Below are positions 46,801 through 58,735 of a stretch of 64,000 nucleotides of DNA, one piece after another. The stretch is from Chimonanthus salicifolius. Its lineage: Eukaryota > Streptophyta > Magnoliopsida > Laurales > Calycanthaceae. A model generated the notes under the pieces. The model was not told the origin of the DNA. It did not search any database and was given only the letters and a program-made list of their open reading frames with translations. The position numbers and the translations under genes were made by a program. The first letter of the stretch is position 1, and each line of letters starts with the position of its first letter. Location: NCBI GenBank assembly GCA_013350335.1, contig CM023534.1, positions 14,106,302 through 14,170,301 on the forward strand, given 5' to 3'.

Positions 46801-48741
46801 TAATATCTTTCAATATTTTCAAATTATGACTGCAGACAATGATATCATGATATTCGACCATATTATCATGATAATATCATGACATATCCCGACAATTATC
46901 TAAAATATCTTTACATTTCCAATTTAAGCATTTAAAATACATTTTAATTATATTTCATAAATTTTAATTATTTAAATTTTTGGCATTGTCTTATCATGAA
47001 TTAGATCTCTTGCTACTCCACATTCTATCACATCTTTTTTATCTCATCCTCCAAATTCTAATGACCTCCCTCTGCTCTTTGTACCTTTTAGGTATCTAAG
47101 TAGTGTACTTTCATACTTTTGACCTTAACCTACATTACTTTATATTTAATTACAATATTACATTATAATGTATAATTTATCATTTTATCTAGGGCGTACC
47201 GTACATGCTTGTTATATAGAACTTGAGTTGTTATCTAAGAGTTAAGTCGAGTGGGTAGGGTCGGGTGTTTGTATCCCAAACCCAAATAATTTTTTTAGAA
47301 CCTAGACCCTATCCAAGCTAAAGTGCTTGACTTTTAAGAACTGACCCGAGAAATTCTTGAATTCTTTTTGAAGAGAGAGATTGGAAGAGCGAGTCTTACC
47401 TTTGGTTGAGGAAGAAAATGAGAGAATCCAAACAATGGAAATGCCTTAGGGTTTTTGCTAAAAAAAGTGAGAACAATTATGTAAGAAGACAAGAGAACTC
47501 CGAACTATCTCTGCTCGAGACTTAGGAAGACAAGAGCCGCGGAAAGAAAACGAGAGAGGAGGAGAAATCCCAGGATGATCTCTACTAGTGCTTGAGAAGA
47601 TAGAAGAGGAGGAGAGAAGGTGAGGGAGAAGAAAAGAAAACTCAGATCTCGATGTACTTGCAGACTGGTCTCATAATCATAGGTGAATCCACATGAAGCT
47701 CTCACTGTGAGAGCCTTTCATGGTGTGTGGCCGATTACTATCCTAATGGTGAGATCATCTTATGATGAGTTTCAAATTGAGTGGGATAGAATTCATAGAT
47801 TCATGGAGACGAGAGTAGATGTATGAGAGGGCAAATGGGTTAATATGTTGGGCAGGGATTTTTATATCTGTACGTGAAGCGGTCTATTAGACACCTGGGC
47901 TTTTAAGTCTAGGTGCTCTAACAGCCAATGTAAAATGGTGGACCCCACCTTATGATAAAAAATTGAGTAGTTGGATAGTTAAAAATGAGGCCCCTCAGAT
48001 CATCCTTGCTCTTAATTTTTAAGATAAAAGAATCATCAAATAAATATTTTTACATATGAGCTCAATTCAATGATGTGGATACAGCGAATGGATATCAATT
48101 AGAGTTAAATTTAAATCTAATGGAAAAATCATCATTTTCAACCATCAGATTCATCATTGAATCCCTACACATATGGGGCCTAGGTGGATAGCTTCCCTTT
48201 GTGTGAAGAAACCTTTCATGTGGGGTCTATCTTAAGCTCCATTTGCACCTCTTTTCCATTTTACACCCATTCCCCACATGTGAATTTAATCAGTATCCAA
48301 TTAGATTTCATGAGTTATACCTCTGAGAGTTTGAGCTTGATAAAATTGCATATTTAACTATTACTGTTTTTGGTCTTTTAAAACCATGACCAGAGTGATT
48401 TGATCATTATGCCAATTGCTTATAAGCTCCATATCCAAGCATTGCTCTTTCTAACTCACACATCCCATGATTACTGGGGGGGTCATATGGAGCTTCCACC
48501 AGCCCCTCATGGCTACCCTAAGTCCAAGGCCCCATGGATGTCCATGCCAGGGGTCCAAATATCAGCCGATATGCCAATATCTCGGCCTTATCATATCGGG
48601 CAATATCACAATATCGTCCGTTTTTTGTTTTTAAAAAAAAAGGAGAGAAAAATATTGGCCGATATATCGGCCGATACCAAATTTTGAACCCCTAGACCTT
48701 ACAATCTTGAGCTTCTCAATGGATCCCATCTCTCCCTCCCT

Positions 48742-48779
<38 letters not shown>

Positions 48780-51700
48780 ATTTGTTGATCTGATTTAATA
48801 AATTTCCACCAGTAAAAAAGTTAACTTTTTAAACCTTAAAAACATGATTTTATAAAAATTATATATATATATATATATATAACCTTTCAAACTCATCTAT
48901 TCACATGAATTCATATAGCCCTAGAAGCCGATACGTCCATCACACCTTTATATCAAGCCAAGGTTGGGCTTAAATTAGACCAAAATCAGCAAATCCTCCT
49001 CCTCTAAAAAGGTATTAAAACTTTGCAATAAATAAAGATGAGCTTATATGTAATATTTGGGGAGGAGCATAGCCTAACATATACACTTGGGGCCAATTCC
49101 ACCAAATGTGATAGCGACGTGTCTATTGGAAATGTTAATGTGTGAATATGTGACCTACATATTATCACTTTAATTGAAACAATCGAGTCATGTTTTTTAT
49201 GTGAACTAATGAATCTTACCACACCTTATCACAGATGGATGAGACCTAAGTTTATAGAATACAATAAGGTAGTTACTTACAGGTCTTACCGGTTAACTGC
49301 AAATTAGTTTATGAATATTTGAATAATCTATCCTTTTATCAATACACCCCCTCAAGCTTATGGGCTTGTCAAGCACATGAAGCTTGTCTTGTAGAAGCTT
49401 AAATCAAGGCGAAGAAAGACCATTTGTGACCACATTGGCCACTTGATCAGCAAAAGAGAATGTAGTGAACTATGAGCTCTTTATGCACATTCTCTCCCAC
49501 AAAATGGTAGTCAATCTCAATATGTTTTGTGCAAGCATAAAAATAGGATTAGCAGTGAGATATATTGCGCTTAAATTATCACACCATAGAATTGGAGGTT
49601 TATGCAAAGTGACGCCAAGATCACATAAAAGATTTTTGAGCCAAATGACTTTAGTGGTTGCATTTGCTAGAGCACATTACTCAGGCTCAGTACAGGACCG
49701 AGCTATAGTATGTTGCTTTTTAGAACTCCATGAGATTAAATTATCACCAAGGTAAATGCAATAGCCTCCTGTAGATTGGCGATCATCTGGGTTAGCTGCC
49801 AAATCTGTATCACCAAATGCACGAAGAGTAGTGGTCAAGGAAGGAAGACTTGTGTGCTGTCCATTTAAATCGGGTCAGACTATAGACCTGAAGCAATTCG
49901 TCTCCAACATGTTTCACATTGTTTCTCAAATGCAGCATTGCTTCATACAATCTCAATCATTTTTTTCAATCGCTAATAGGCACTGTCTCATAGTCTGACC
50001 CCATATGCTAGATATCCCACAAAAACTGTCCCCATATGCTGTTTAAAGGACCTTCAGGCTCAGGGAGAAAAGCACTGGTCATGGCTTTGCTGCGTGATAT
50101 CTATGGTAGCTCAGCTTGGAAGGTATGTTCAAACAGGTCTTTTTAATAGCATATAATCTTAGAATTTATGTCGTGACTTGGTTTTAAGTGGGCCTTATAA
50201 TTCTGTCCCCTTTTCCTTTTTCCAGATTTCACATGAGTTGAGGTTCTTCCACGTTCAGGTTTGTGATGAACTCTCATAAGGTTTGATTTATTTTTACAGT
50301 AGTTAGTAAATATCTGATCAAGGACAATGTGGAAATAGAACTGATCCAGTGGAATGACTTGAGTTCTGAGTTCCCATCTTCCTTTGTTGCATTGCTCTCA
50401 ATTTATATTACAGAGCTGAACGTTCATAGATGACCTGCCTCCAGTAACAGATACCTTCGATGCCCTTGGCAGGAACCACAGGAAATGCAAGTGGTAGTTC
50501 CACTGAGCTCAAGCCCACACCACGTAGAGCTTAATCTAAAAACCTCATCAAAAAATGCTAGATATGCCCTAATGGCTCTCGTCAAAGAGATCGCTAGCAG
50601 CCCCACAAGTATTCCTGACATCAGTGACATGGGTTTAAAGCCAGATTATAAAGGTCTGAAACACTTACGCCACCCCAAAGAACCACCAGATCTCAATGGA
50701 ATCTAACAATGGTTTACCTGACTATTGCAGTTATCGTTCTCTACGAAGTTGATAAACTCACAGACAATGTTCAGCACTTGTTAAAATGGATAATGGACTC
50801 TTACACAGATGCATGTAAGATCATACTCTGCTGTGAAGATGACACAAACCTCCTGGAATCAGTCAAAAGCCGATGCAAACTTATTACAGTAGATGCCCCT
50901 GTTACACATGAGGTATGTGTAATTCCATCTTTTCCTACACATTATCATAGAATGGTTTAGCATTTACTTTTTTTGCAATGAGAAACATGAAAGTGAGCAC
51001 CATTAAAAAGGTGGTTTGTAATTCTTTACCAAGATTTTAAACCTATGTGATTGGAATCCTTTTATCATAATCACAGGGATGGAGTGAGATCATTCAGTCA
51101 TGCTTTGAATATTGTTCTCCCAGTCAAAACATGGGATTTTTTTTTCATGTTCAAATACAGCATGAGTGTATTGAAAATTTTTAGGACATGGACTGCAGAT
51201 TTGAGTCATGGTTCTATTTCTCAGATAATGGAGGTTCTCATTCACATAGCAAGGAAAGAAAACTTTGATCTGCCTATGAGCTTTGCAGCTAAGATTGCGA
51301 CCAAATCAAAGCAAAATGTAAGGAAAGCAATCATGGCACTAGAAGTATGCAAAGCACACAAGTAAGAACTAAACTAGTCTATTTCATGCATCACATTTTC
51401 TTTCCTGATTTGTTTAATGGTCATGCAGCTATCCATTCATTGATGAACAACCAATCCCATTGGGATGGGAAGAAATTGTGATGGAAATGGCGGCAGAAGT
51501 TTTAGCTGACCCATCACGAAAAAGGTAAGTTGCTGAACAACTTGAAAGATTAACAAAGCATCATGATGGTAGTCCTGCTGATAGGGTTATTTGGATAAGT
51601 TATGATTCTGATATGGTATTATCTCCAAGGAAGACTATCTCCTTTTCAGATAGCACTGAAGAGATAGTTATAAGGAAATTAGGGTGTAGATTTTTCTAGA

Positions 51701-53587
51701 GAGACTATACATTTATCATAAGCTGGACTATATGATAGGGTGGGATGGATAGAGGACTTGATTTTTAGATAACATGTGTATCTCCACCCCACATTGGAGG
51801 TGAGCCTAATCCCATGGATACAAAAAACCACCCGTAAGCCTCGTGTATCAAGAAAACTCGGGAGGAGTCGAACCCAAGACCTCTAGTCTAATTCTAGAAG
51901 CTCAGAGCAGCTGAGCTACCGGTGCGGGTTAATGATTTTGTTGAAAGAGGGAAAATCTCCATGAATAGCATGGAAATAGGCATTTAATAATTAAAACATG
52001 CATCATGAAATGGTCACAAACCCAATCTTTTCTAAATAAATAACAAGCTATGATGATGGCAAAGTATTAATATCACATGTTTCTGGTTTTTCAGAATAAT
52101 TTCTACTCGCGGCAAGTTTCAGATGTTACTAGTAGATTTTGTCCACCCTAAACTGATCCTTCAGGTAATCCAATAACATTTTAAATAAATGATTTACTTA
52201 TGTTAGATGTCTTTTTTCCCTCTAACAGAACAGTATATTTTCCAAATGCAGAAGCTTGTGGAAGAATTTCTCAAAGGAGTTGAAAATAGTTCGAAGAGAG
52301 AGCTCTATTACTGGCATGCTTACTATGTAAGTTTTAATCCCCTCTTCATGTGATTATCTTGAGAAAGGGAACATGAATACTGAACATGAACATGAACATG
52401 TACAGGACAAGAGACTACCCACGGGAACAAGTGCCCTGCTGAAATTAGAAGGTAAATGGATACTGGTGCTTGAAAAATAGTTCCCATAAATGATGATATT
52501 ATACTTTCATGGTCCCTTCAACTTTGATCTGGATCAAAGTACATCTTACATGTAATTTCATACCTGAGAAGTAATAATTATAATTGGAGATCCATGGAAA
52601 TCCCACAATTTCTTTTTGAAGAAAATGATAGATACACTGGTGTTTATGTTAACAAGGGACACCAAACTTGTCTTTTTTGTCCACTTGCTATCATGTAAGT
52701 GGTGGAAATATACATCGGTGTCCCTTTATTAATAATTTATTGGTTGCAGGGTTAAGAAACCTTCGATTCAGGCAAGAAATTTATAGGGTCTGATACCAAG
52801 TCGATTCCTTAGTAGCCTTAGGCAAATCCCATGTTCTTTTAGGTGCCAAAAATTCTTAAAAGAATTAAAAAAAAAAAAACAAGGCAAAGTGGAAACATAA
52901 TGTGTTTTATGTGTGATGTGAATTTGAATGTATAAAATACAGAATATGAAGTGTATAATGTAGAATTATAATATGTTTAGATCCATAAATGTGAGATTAA
53001 ATTCATGGATCTATGCTGTAAATACCATTTTAAATAACGAAATCAAACAAAAATTGAAAACCCATCACTCCTTTGTAAAACCCCCTAAATCTAAAATTGG
53101 ACTTTTGTTAATGGCTTTGATTCTGTCCTTGCACTCAATCTTGACTTTTATAGTTAATAACTTAATATATATATATATATATATATGATGGTTTTTTCAT
53201 GTTAAACGGCAGTTGTTTAAGAATAAAGCATGATCTTCATCCAGAGTGATTTCTTACCATGAAACTTAGTTAATACCATTTGGCATTGTTGTTGACTGGA
53301 TTTAGAGATTCTAAAGGAGAGATAAATGTTATGAGAAATATAACTTCAATACATTTTGATAAATTCAATACTTAGTATTGGCACTATGAATTTTTGGCTG
53401 TACAATGCTGCTCATATTATGAATGAAAATTGATATTTTAGCCTATTTATAAATATTTCTGTGTTACTGCTTTGTTTACTACTTTAATACTATGTTATTG
53501 TTTCATTTATTGCTTCTTTCCTTTGCAGAGTTTATTGCCAAGTTCGTGAGTATCCACAGGAAGAGTTTGAGTGGTCGGTTTGCCTAG
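43881..53587 (+). CDS. RFC3-like AAA+ clamp-loader-type protein with long disordered N-terminus; 11 exons, one-base frameshift in exon 1
   Basis: Exons by eye: 43881-45280, 50012-50122, 50226-50258, 50473-50653, 50731-50912, 51225-51361, 51429-51524, 52095-52164, 52252-52326, 52406-52451, 53529-53587, all GT-AG with matching phases. Exon 1 encodes a basic, Ser/Arg-rich region ([47 protein letters not shown]) leading into [14 protein letters not shown], the RFC start motif. Exon 2 has the P-loop [10 protein letters not shown], exon 5 the Walker-B region [10 protein letters not shown] and sensor-type [18 protein letters not shown]. The rest ([38 protein letters not shown]) is the RFC3-type collar. 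This is a plant paralogue of replication factor C subunit 3; DNA metabolism is inferred from the fold. ATG at 43881 leads into a stop unless one base is added near 43985; without that, the start is ATG 44033 (745 aa). Intron 1 is 4.7 kb and holds transposons. Confidence 0.88.
45540..45895. repeat. GGGTC-like patch (decayed family member)
   Basis: GGTTGGGGTGAGTTGAAG, GAGTCGAGTCGAGTCAA, GTCGGGTCAGGTCAGATCAG and GACCTGACC words are arranged as in the elements at 18633 and 23820. Target duplications are not resolved. It lies in intron 1 of the RFC3-like gene. Confidence 0.5.
46660..46960. repeat. ATATCATGATAT-type palindromic patch
   Basis: GATATCATGATATT, ATTATCATGATAAT and ATATCATGACATAT are self-complementary words clustered within about 70 bases, with GATATTT words around them. 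It resembles a decayed relative of the other palindrome-built elements. Confidence 0.4.
48549..48693. mobile_element. TATCGGCCGATA-family element, 145 bp, in intron 1 of the RFC3-like gene
   Basis: It begins AGGGGTCCAAATATCAGCC and ends TTTTGAACCCCT, reversed AGGGGTTCAAAATTTGG. The body has ATATCGGGCAATATC, ATATTGGCCGATATAT and CGGCCGATACC. No clear target duplication is left. Confidence 0.55.
48743..48778 (+). repeat. (CT)n microsatellite
   Basis: About 17 CT units in intron 1 of the RFC3-like gene. Confidence 0.95.
49210..49870 (-). mobile_element. Ty1/copia 3' remnant (RNase H, polypurine tract, part of LTR)
   Basis: Read on the minus strand from 49870: [19 protein letters not shown], then [25 protein letters not shown] and [16 protein letters not shown], all copia RNase H motifs, with a stop and a frame change. 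TAAGCTTGAGGGGGTGTATT (49358-49340 region) is the polypurine tract and LTR start. The rest of the LTR runs to lower coordinates and its end is not resolved. It lies antisense in intron 1 of the RFC3-like gene. Confidence 0.75.
51780..51932 (-). mobile_element. tRNA-derived SINE in intron 7 of the RFC3-like gene
   Basis: On the minus strand, CCGGTAGCTCAGCTGCTCTG is a good pol III A box and TTGGGTTCGACTCCTCCC a good B box about 45 bases on. The body that follows (TTACGGGTGG, TTTTGTATCC, ATGTGGGGTGG) is not tRNA. There is no cloverleaf or acceptor end, so it is a SINE head rather than a tRNA gene. Confidence 0.6.
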
Positions 53588-53589
53588 AA

Positions 53590-54485
53590 ACAATTGGGAT
53601 TGATTTACAAGAATCAGGACAAGTCAGCCATGGAATCTGTTTTTTTTTTTTTCCTTTTTTTCTTTTCCTTTCTTCCTTCCCTGATGCACATAAAGATTGG
53701 GGAAACAGATTGCGATGTTAGATGGACAACACACTACACAAACTTCTGCAGTTTAAGAGTCTTGGGAGTTGATTGGCTGTGTAATTTACATGACACCCAA
53801 GCATTACAAAAGCAATTCAACATACTCAAATAAGAGTAATTCTTAGGAATTGATTTGGCAATAGTCTCTAAAAACTGAAAAAGTGAAAGATAGAGATAAA
53901 ATAGACATTGACTCAATGTCTGATTTTAATAACCATATGTCCCTTTGATGTCAGATTTGGTCGATCACCTAAAAATTTTTGATCATCTCATTATTTAATT
54001 TTAGAGCGCATATAAATTAAACACTTTTAACAAATGAAGCAGAGAAAATTCATGTGTGCAACTCAGCTTAGTACTCAATCTTTGGTACTTGTGCTAATCA
54101 AATTTAAAAAAAAATCAAAGAAAGAAATTTTAAGAAAATCATATGCAGAAACTAATTTCTACTTTATCCGTTGCTTTTGTTAGTCTTGGAGAAAATCACT
54201 GCCTTGACATTGTTCGTCGCATCGATTCCCTCTCTAAATCCTTCGTCTCTGTCCATAACATTCATTATTTTCATTTATAAATCCCCCTTGTCCAGATCTA
54301 TGGTAAAATTCCTCTCTAACTTATCGTGTTTTAGCATGCCATCCCCATCTAAGACTTTCTCATCTCCCACTCAACAAACCCTCATCTCAAAACTGAAGGT
54401 GTTCAATATAGTAAAGACTGATTAGAAAACACTATTAACAGTGGCAGATTTGTGCCAAATAAAATCAGCAATCATAAATTAATTC

Positions 54486-54521
<36 letters not shown>

Positions 54522-55780
54522 GGCTTTCTTGTTTCTACTCACGGATTCAGAGTTGCTACCATGATTATAGTCTTGATTGCAAGCATGGAGGATCACAAAG
54601 AGAAGACCTCATTCTATTTGTATTGCATAGCCTTCACTCTCGAGCCGTTGGATTTTCATTCTTGGATAAGAAGGGCATCTAGAAAATTTTGGAGTCCGAA
54701 TCGGAAGAGATGGACGATGGGAGAAAGAATCGATTTTTAGAGTGGAGAAAATCGCAACACCTTTCCTGTGGAAATACAGAGAGGGACGAAAATCTCGCTA
54801 AGGGACACCGTTCCGTGCTCCGAGTTATTTTCCGTTTATTAGTTTCTTCGTGTGAGAGGAGTAAATATAAAATATAAAAAATGTAACAATCACATATTTA
54901 TAAAATATCTTGATTATATTAAATTATATTTATAAATAATATAATAGTCCAACAATTCAATAACAATCCTTTTGAACTCTGGATTATTTAGAGTTTTAAA
55001 ATATTTAAATTTGAAAATATTTTTAAAATAATTAAATCTCAATTAATAAAAAACAAAGTTAGAAGTTCGTTCATCTACTTAAAAAATGAAATTTTATGAC
55101 AGCAAGAGCTACAGTATGTATGCTGACAATACTTTCATTTGTGAGGTTGAATTTTCTTGAAAAGTAAAAATCTGAAATACAGAGTGGAACAAACCAAAGG
55201 GATATTTTAACTCATATTTGAAACTAAATAATTTTGCTTAACAAAAAATTTAACTAAATTTAAATAAATCAAGTTGCGTTACATGGACTGTCAAAGCCAT
55301 AGCTTGGGCGTTGGATACTTGTAACAGGAGAATGAATGAAAGTTCCAAACTTTCAACGATAAGATTAACGCGAAAATAAGGAGACATTTTAAGATAGACA
55401 CTGTAATAACATTTTTCAGCAAACGGATCATGAGTCTCATATAATTAATTGTATGAATATAAATTTTACCGTCAATTGATATCTAAATCATATAATCTTC
55501 ACTTTTAAATTTAAATAAAAGTGAAGATTATATGATTGACTGCAATCGGGGTGGAATTTCTTTTTAACAGTCGAATTCGACAACTGTCAAAAAAAAAAAA
55601 AAATTTAATTTTTCGACCATTGTAGCCTGTGAGGCACATAACCGCCGAAATTTCGACTTATAAAATGAAAATTTTTAATTCTATTTTTTACCCCCAGATC
55701 ATTACAGAAAATCTGGGGGCCAGATTATTATATGTCAAGTCACTGGCTTTAGACAAAAGGGCCAAATTTCTATCTCATTT
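53590..55780. other. 3' flank of the RFC3-like gene and AT-rich spacer
   Basis: A pyrimidine run lies at 53638-53680 and a GA run at 54488-54519. An inverted pair, ATATAATCTTCACTTTTA (about 55491) and AAAAGTGAAGATTATATG (about 55517), forms a hairpin. No gene is supported; frames at 54171-54877 match nothing recognised. Confidence 0.45.
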
Positions 55781-55786
55781 AGGGCA

Positions 55787-57041
55787 CGGGTAGAAAAATC
55801 GGCCAGGCCGAGATATCGGCCGCACTTTTTCTCTCTCCTGCCCTTTTTTAAAAAAAAAATCCAAAAAAATTACAGTAAATGCAGATAATTATGGGCTTAT
55901 TGAATATGTAATTTTTTCATAAAATATCGGACATTTACATCTTCTAATATTTTTTTAAGTTACGATATCGAAAAATTATATAATTAGTAATAAAATGGTG
56001 AAAATTAAAAGAAAAAACAGATAAATGAGAAAAATTTGTAGAAATAATGTCATAATTTGTTTTCTTAGTCACTGAGTGTTATTTTAAGTTATGAATTATA
56101 GAAATAAAAAAATACATAATAAAATGATTGAAAATTACATAATAATGTAGAAAAAATATTAGAAAATGAAACTAATGGGGTCCTAATCACTTGAACTGAT
56201 AACCACACAAATGTCATACATAATAATATAATGTTTTCTTTCATTTGAGAAAATAGATTTTATTTTTCATTAATAATAATTAGATAAATAAAATTATTAG
56301 ATAAAATTATGAGCTATAGTTAATTATGTTAAATTGATATAATAAAAATAAAGAATACCTTCTAATAATAATGACAATGGTAAAAATATTAGATGGTAAA
56401 TATAATATTAAATTATTACAATAAGATAAATAAAAGAAAACATTATACTTTTTACTTTCAACATAAGTTAATATTGTATTTAAAATAAAAAAATTATTAC
56501 TTTCACATTAAAAATAACTTTTTGATAAAATATAAGAGTACACATGAGCTTCCAAGTGAGCTCTTTAGGAAGCTCACCTGAACTCTTTTACTTCTTTTCA
56601 TAAAGATAAAGATGGGTTTTCACTTAGAAAACCTAATGCTCATCTTTTAATACCCTTCTTCTCTTTCACTCTCTCTATTAAACCCTAGATGGCGCCGCCG
56701 CTCTCTGTATTTTTTCCATCAACGAAGAAGAAAAAGGAGAGAAAGGAAAGCTGTAAAAGGTGTAGCGATTTTTTTTCTTCAATTTTTTCTCCATATTTTC
56801 TTTTTTTCTCTTTCCATTCTTTCTCGTCCGATATTTCTAAATGAAAAGAGTTTTTTTTTTAAAAAAAATAACAAACAACCGAATTTTTAAAATTCAACCG
56901 ATATCATGACTGAATTATCAGTCAGAAATTCGGTCATATCGGCCGAATTTTTTTGAGTACGGCAGATACTATACGTATCGGCCGATATACATCGGCCTTC
57001 GAAAATCCGATATATATCGGCGGCCGATATTTTGACCCTGC
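55787..57041. mobile_element. TATCGGCCGATA-family element, long copy (1.26 kb) with internal sequence
   Basis: The left end is CGGGTAGAAAAATCGGCC; the right end reversed is GCAGGGTCAAAATATCGGCC. The flanks are ATTTAGGGCA (55777-55786) and ATTTGGGACA (57042-57051), 8 of 10 alike. Subterminal zones have GAGATATCGGCCGCAC on the left, and GTATCGGCCGATATAC and TATATCGGCGGCCGATA on the right. Inside is AT-rich sequence, then at 56640-56770 a gene-leader-like piece, AAACCCTAGATGGCGCCGCC, followed by a Lys/Glu-rich frame. Confidence 0.6.
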
Positions 57042-57255
57042 ATTTGGGACAAAATATTTGGTTACTAGCCAAAATTTGAGAATTCTAAAATCTCATTAGC
57101 TTGTAGATATGGAAAGTATATCACATAGAATTAGCAAGATTAGCATTATCGTGTGTTGCTCTTATGTATTAAGGAGCGACCCTTAAGGATGATAATAACT
57201 TAATAACAGCAGCAAAAATGGAGAAACCATTGCACAAATCAGTAACCTACCTGCT

Positions 57256-57388
57256 CAGGTGTGAGGATTGCATCAACTGGATATGGGCCTACCAAATTTG
57301 CATGGAAAAGAAATCAGATGAAGGACATGATTTCAAGCAGATTTAAGGATGATACTTTACCATAACTTGAGCATCTAAATCGGGCTGA
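57256..57388 (-). other. Two exon-like segments, unassigned
   Basis: On the minus strand, TTTTCAG|CCCGATTTAGATGCTCAAG...ATG|GTAAAG (about 57388-57365) and TTGGTAG|GCCCATATCC...CTGAGCAG|GTAGGT (about 57293-57256) are bounded by good acceptors and donors. They read either as PDLDAQVM plus AHIQLMQSSHLSR or as RFRCSSYGPYPVDAILTPEQ. Neither is a family I can name. They may belong to a minus-strand gene whose other exons are not recognised. Confidence 0.25.
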
Positions 57389-57793
57389 AAATGTGGAAAG
57401 GATTGGCCTGAATAAGTATCAATGTGCAAAGCCAAAATTCACTAATATTTTGGTCGAAATTTAAGACAAATTTTTTACTGAAATTTAATAACATTTGTTT
57501 CTTGGAATTTCATAAAAAAAGAAAAAGAAAAAGGAAAAACCAATTTCTTTCATTGAAGTTAAAAGAAGTGAGAAGAAAAGGAAATACAGATTACAGAAAT
57601 TTCATCTGAAACATATTAATGTATGATTCAAGTTACATAAAATTTATGATTCAAGTTACCTAAAATTTACTGAATCTAAAATATTCACAAAATTTAATCT
57701 GAAATTTTGGTTTAATTTACAAAAAAAAAAATTGTCCAAAATTTAGAGATGAAATTTGGATTGAAATTTAAAGTAGGAGTGTAGGACAAGGCT

Positions 57794-58156
57794 AAGGTAC
57801 AAATATCGGCCGATACATATCGTATCGGCCGATATATATCGGTTTTTTAAAATAAAGTAATATCGGCCGATACGATAATATCGACCGTACATACCGAATA
57901 TCGGCCGATATGGCCGATATTCATAAATATCGATATTTAAATATTTTTTTTAAAAACAACAATACGGTTTTTCACGATTTTTACACGGTTCAGAGTTCAC
58001 GGGATCTCACAGTTTTTTGAGGTTTTTCACAGGTTTTGCACGATTTTACACGGTTTTTTCACGGTTCCGATATCGAAGGAGAGAGAAAATGCCGATATCG
58101 AGATGAGAGATAAAAATATCGGCCGATATATCGATTTAACCGATATTTTGACCCTT
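57794..58156. mobile_element. TATCGGCCGATA-family element, 363 bp, best-preserved copy
   Basis: It begins AAGGTACAAATATCGGCCG and ends CCGATATTTTGACCCTT, reversed AAGGGTCAAAATATCGG. The left half is a near-continuous array (CGTATCGGCCGATATATATC, AATATCGGCCGATACG, GAATATCGGCCGATATGG). A middle part repeats CACGGTT / CACGATTTT. The flanks, about AGGACAAGGC and GGGACAAGGT (8 of 10 alike), suggest a 10-bp duplication. Confidence 0.7.
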
Positions 58157-58539
58157 GGGACAAGGTCTCCACTCTTCTGTTATTAATGAATATGATACGA
58201 CCTCGGTACTATAAATAGAGAAGTGAAAAAAATTTGATACTTTATTATTGAATTTTAAAGTATTTAAGAGTTAAAATTCAAAAAAATTGATCAAAATAAC
58301 TCAAAATGATCGTTCTTTAGAAGAAAATTAACAAAAAATTACTAGACTTTATTTTCCATGTTTCTAAAAATTTGAGATTTTTTCCATATTTTTAAATTCT
58401 CAATTTCATAACTTAAAATTCACATTTAAATATCTAAATGACCTCAAAATAATAATACAATTACATAGAAATGAAGCCATTTCTTGATTTAAGTCCATAA
58501 ATATTTTGGTTCACACACAGGATCTAGCTCTCTCATTGT

Positions 58540-58735
58540 AACACATTTTTTAAGACCTAGGTGTCCAGACCTCTTAGAACATTTGATTAATCCTTAGGAT
58601 ATATGCAAACCACTCTATCCACACACTGAGTACAACTACGGAGAGTGGCCCTCCTGATAGAGTGAGAATTGAATTCAAGACCTCCCATTTTCAGAGGTGG
58701 GTTCTTGGCCATCACCCCAACCCCATTGAGTTTAA
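58540..58735 (-). mobile_element. tRNA-derived SINE-like element
   Basis: On the minus strand, TTGGGGTGATGGCCAAGAAC resembles an A box and GGTCTTGAATTCAATTCTC a weak B box, with the same spacing and tail words as the copy at 17342-17535. Two copies in opposite places support a real family. Confidence 0.45.

Noticed and set aside
51780..51932. tRNA gene
   Set aside because: A and B boxes are good but no acceptor stem or cloverleaf can be drawn, and the body continues as SINE-like sequence.
54171..54877. Frames of 62-84 codons downstream of the RFC3-like gene
   Set aside because: Short, with a GA microsatellite in the middle, and no known motif or splice pattern.
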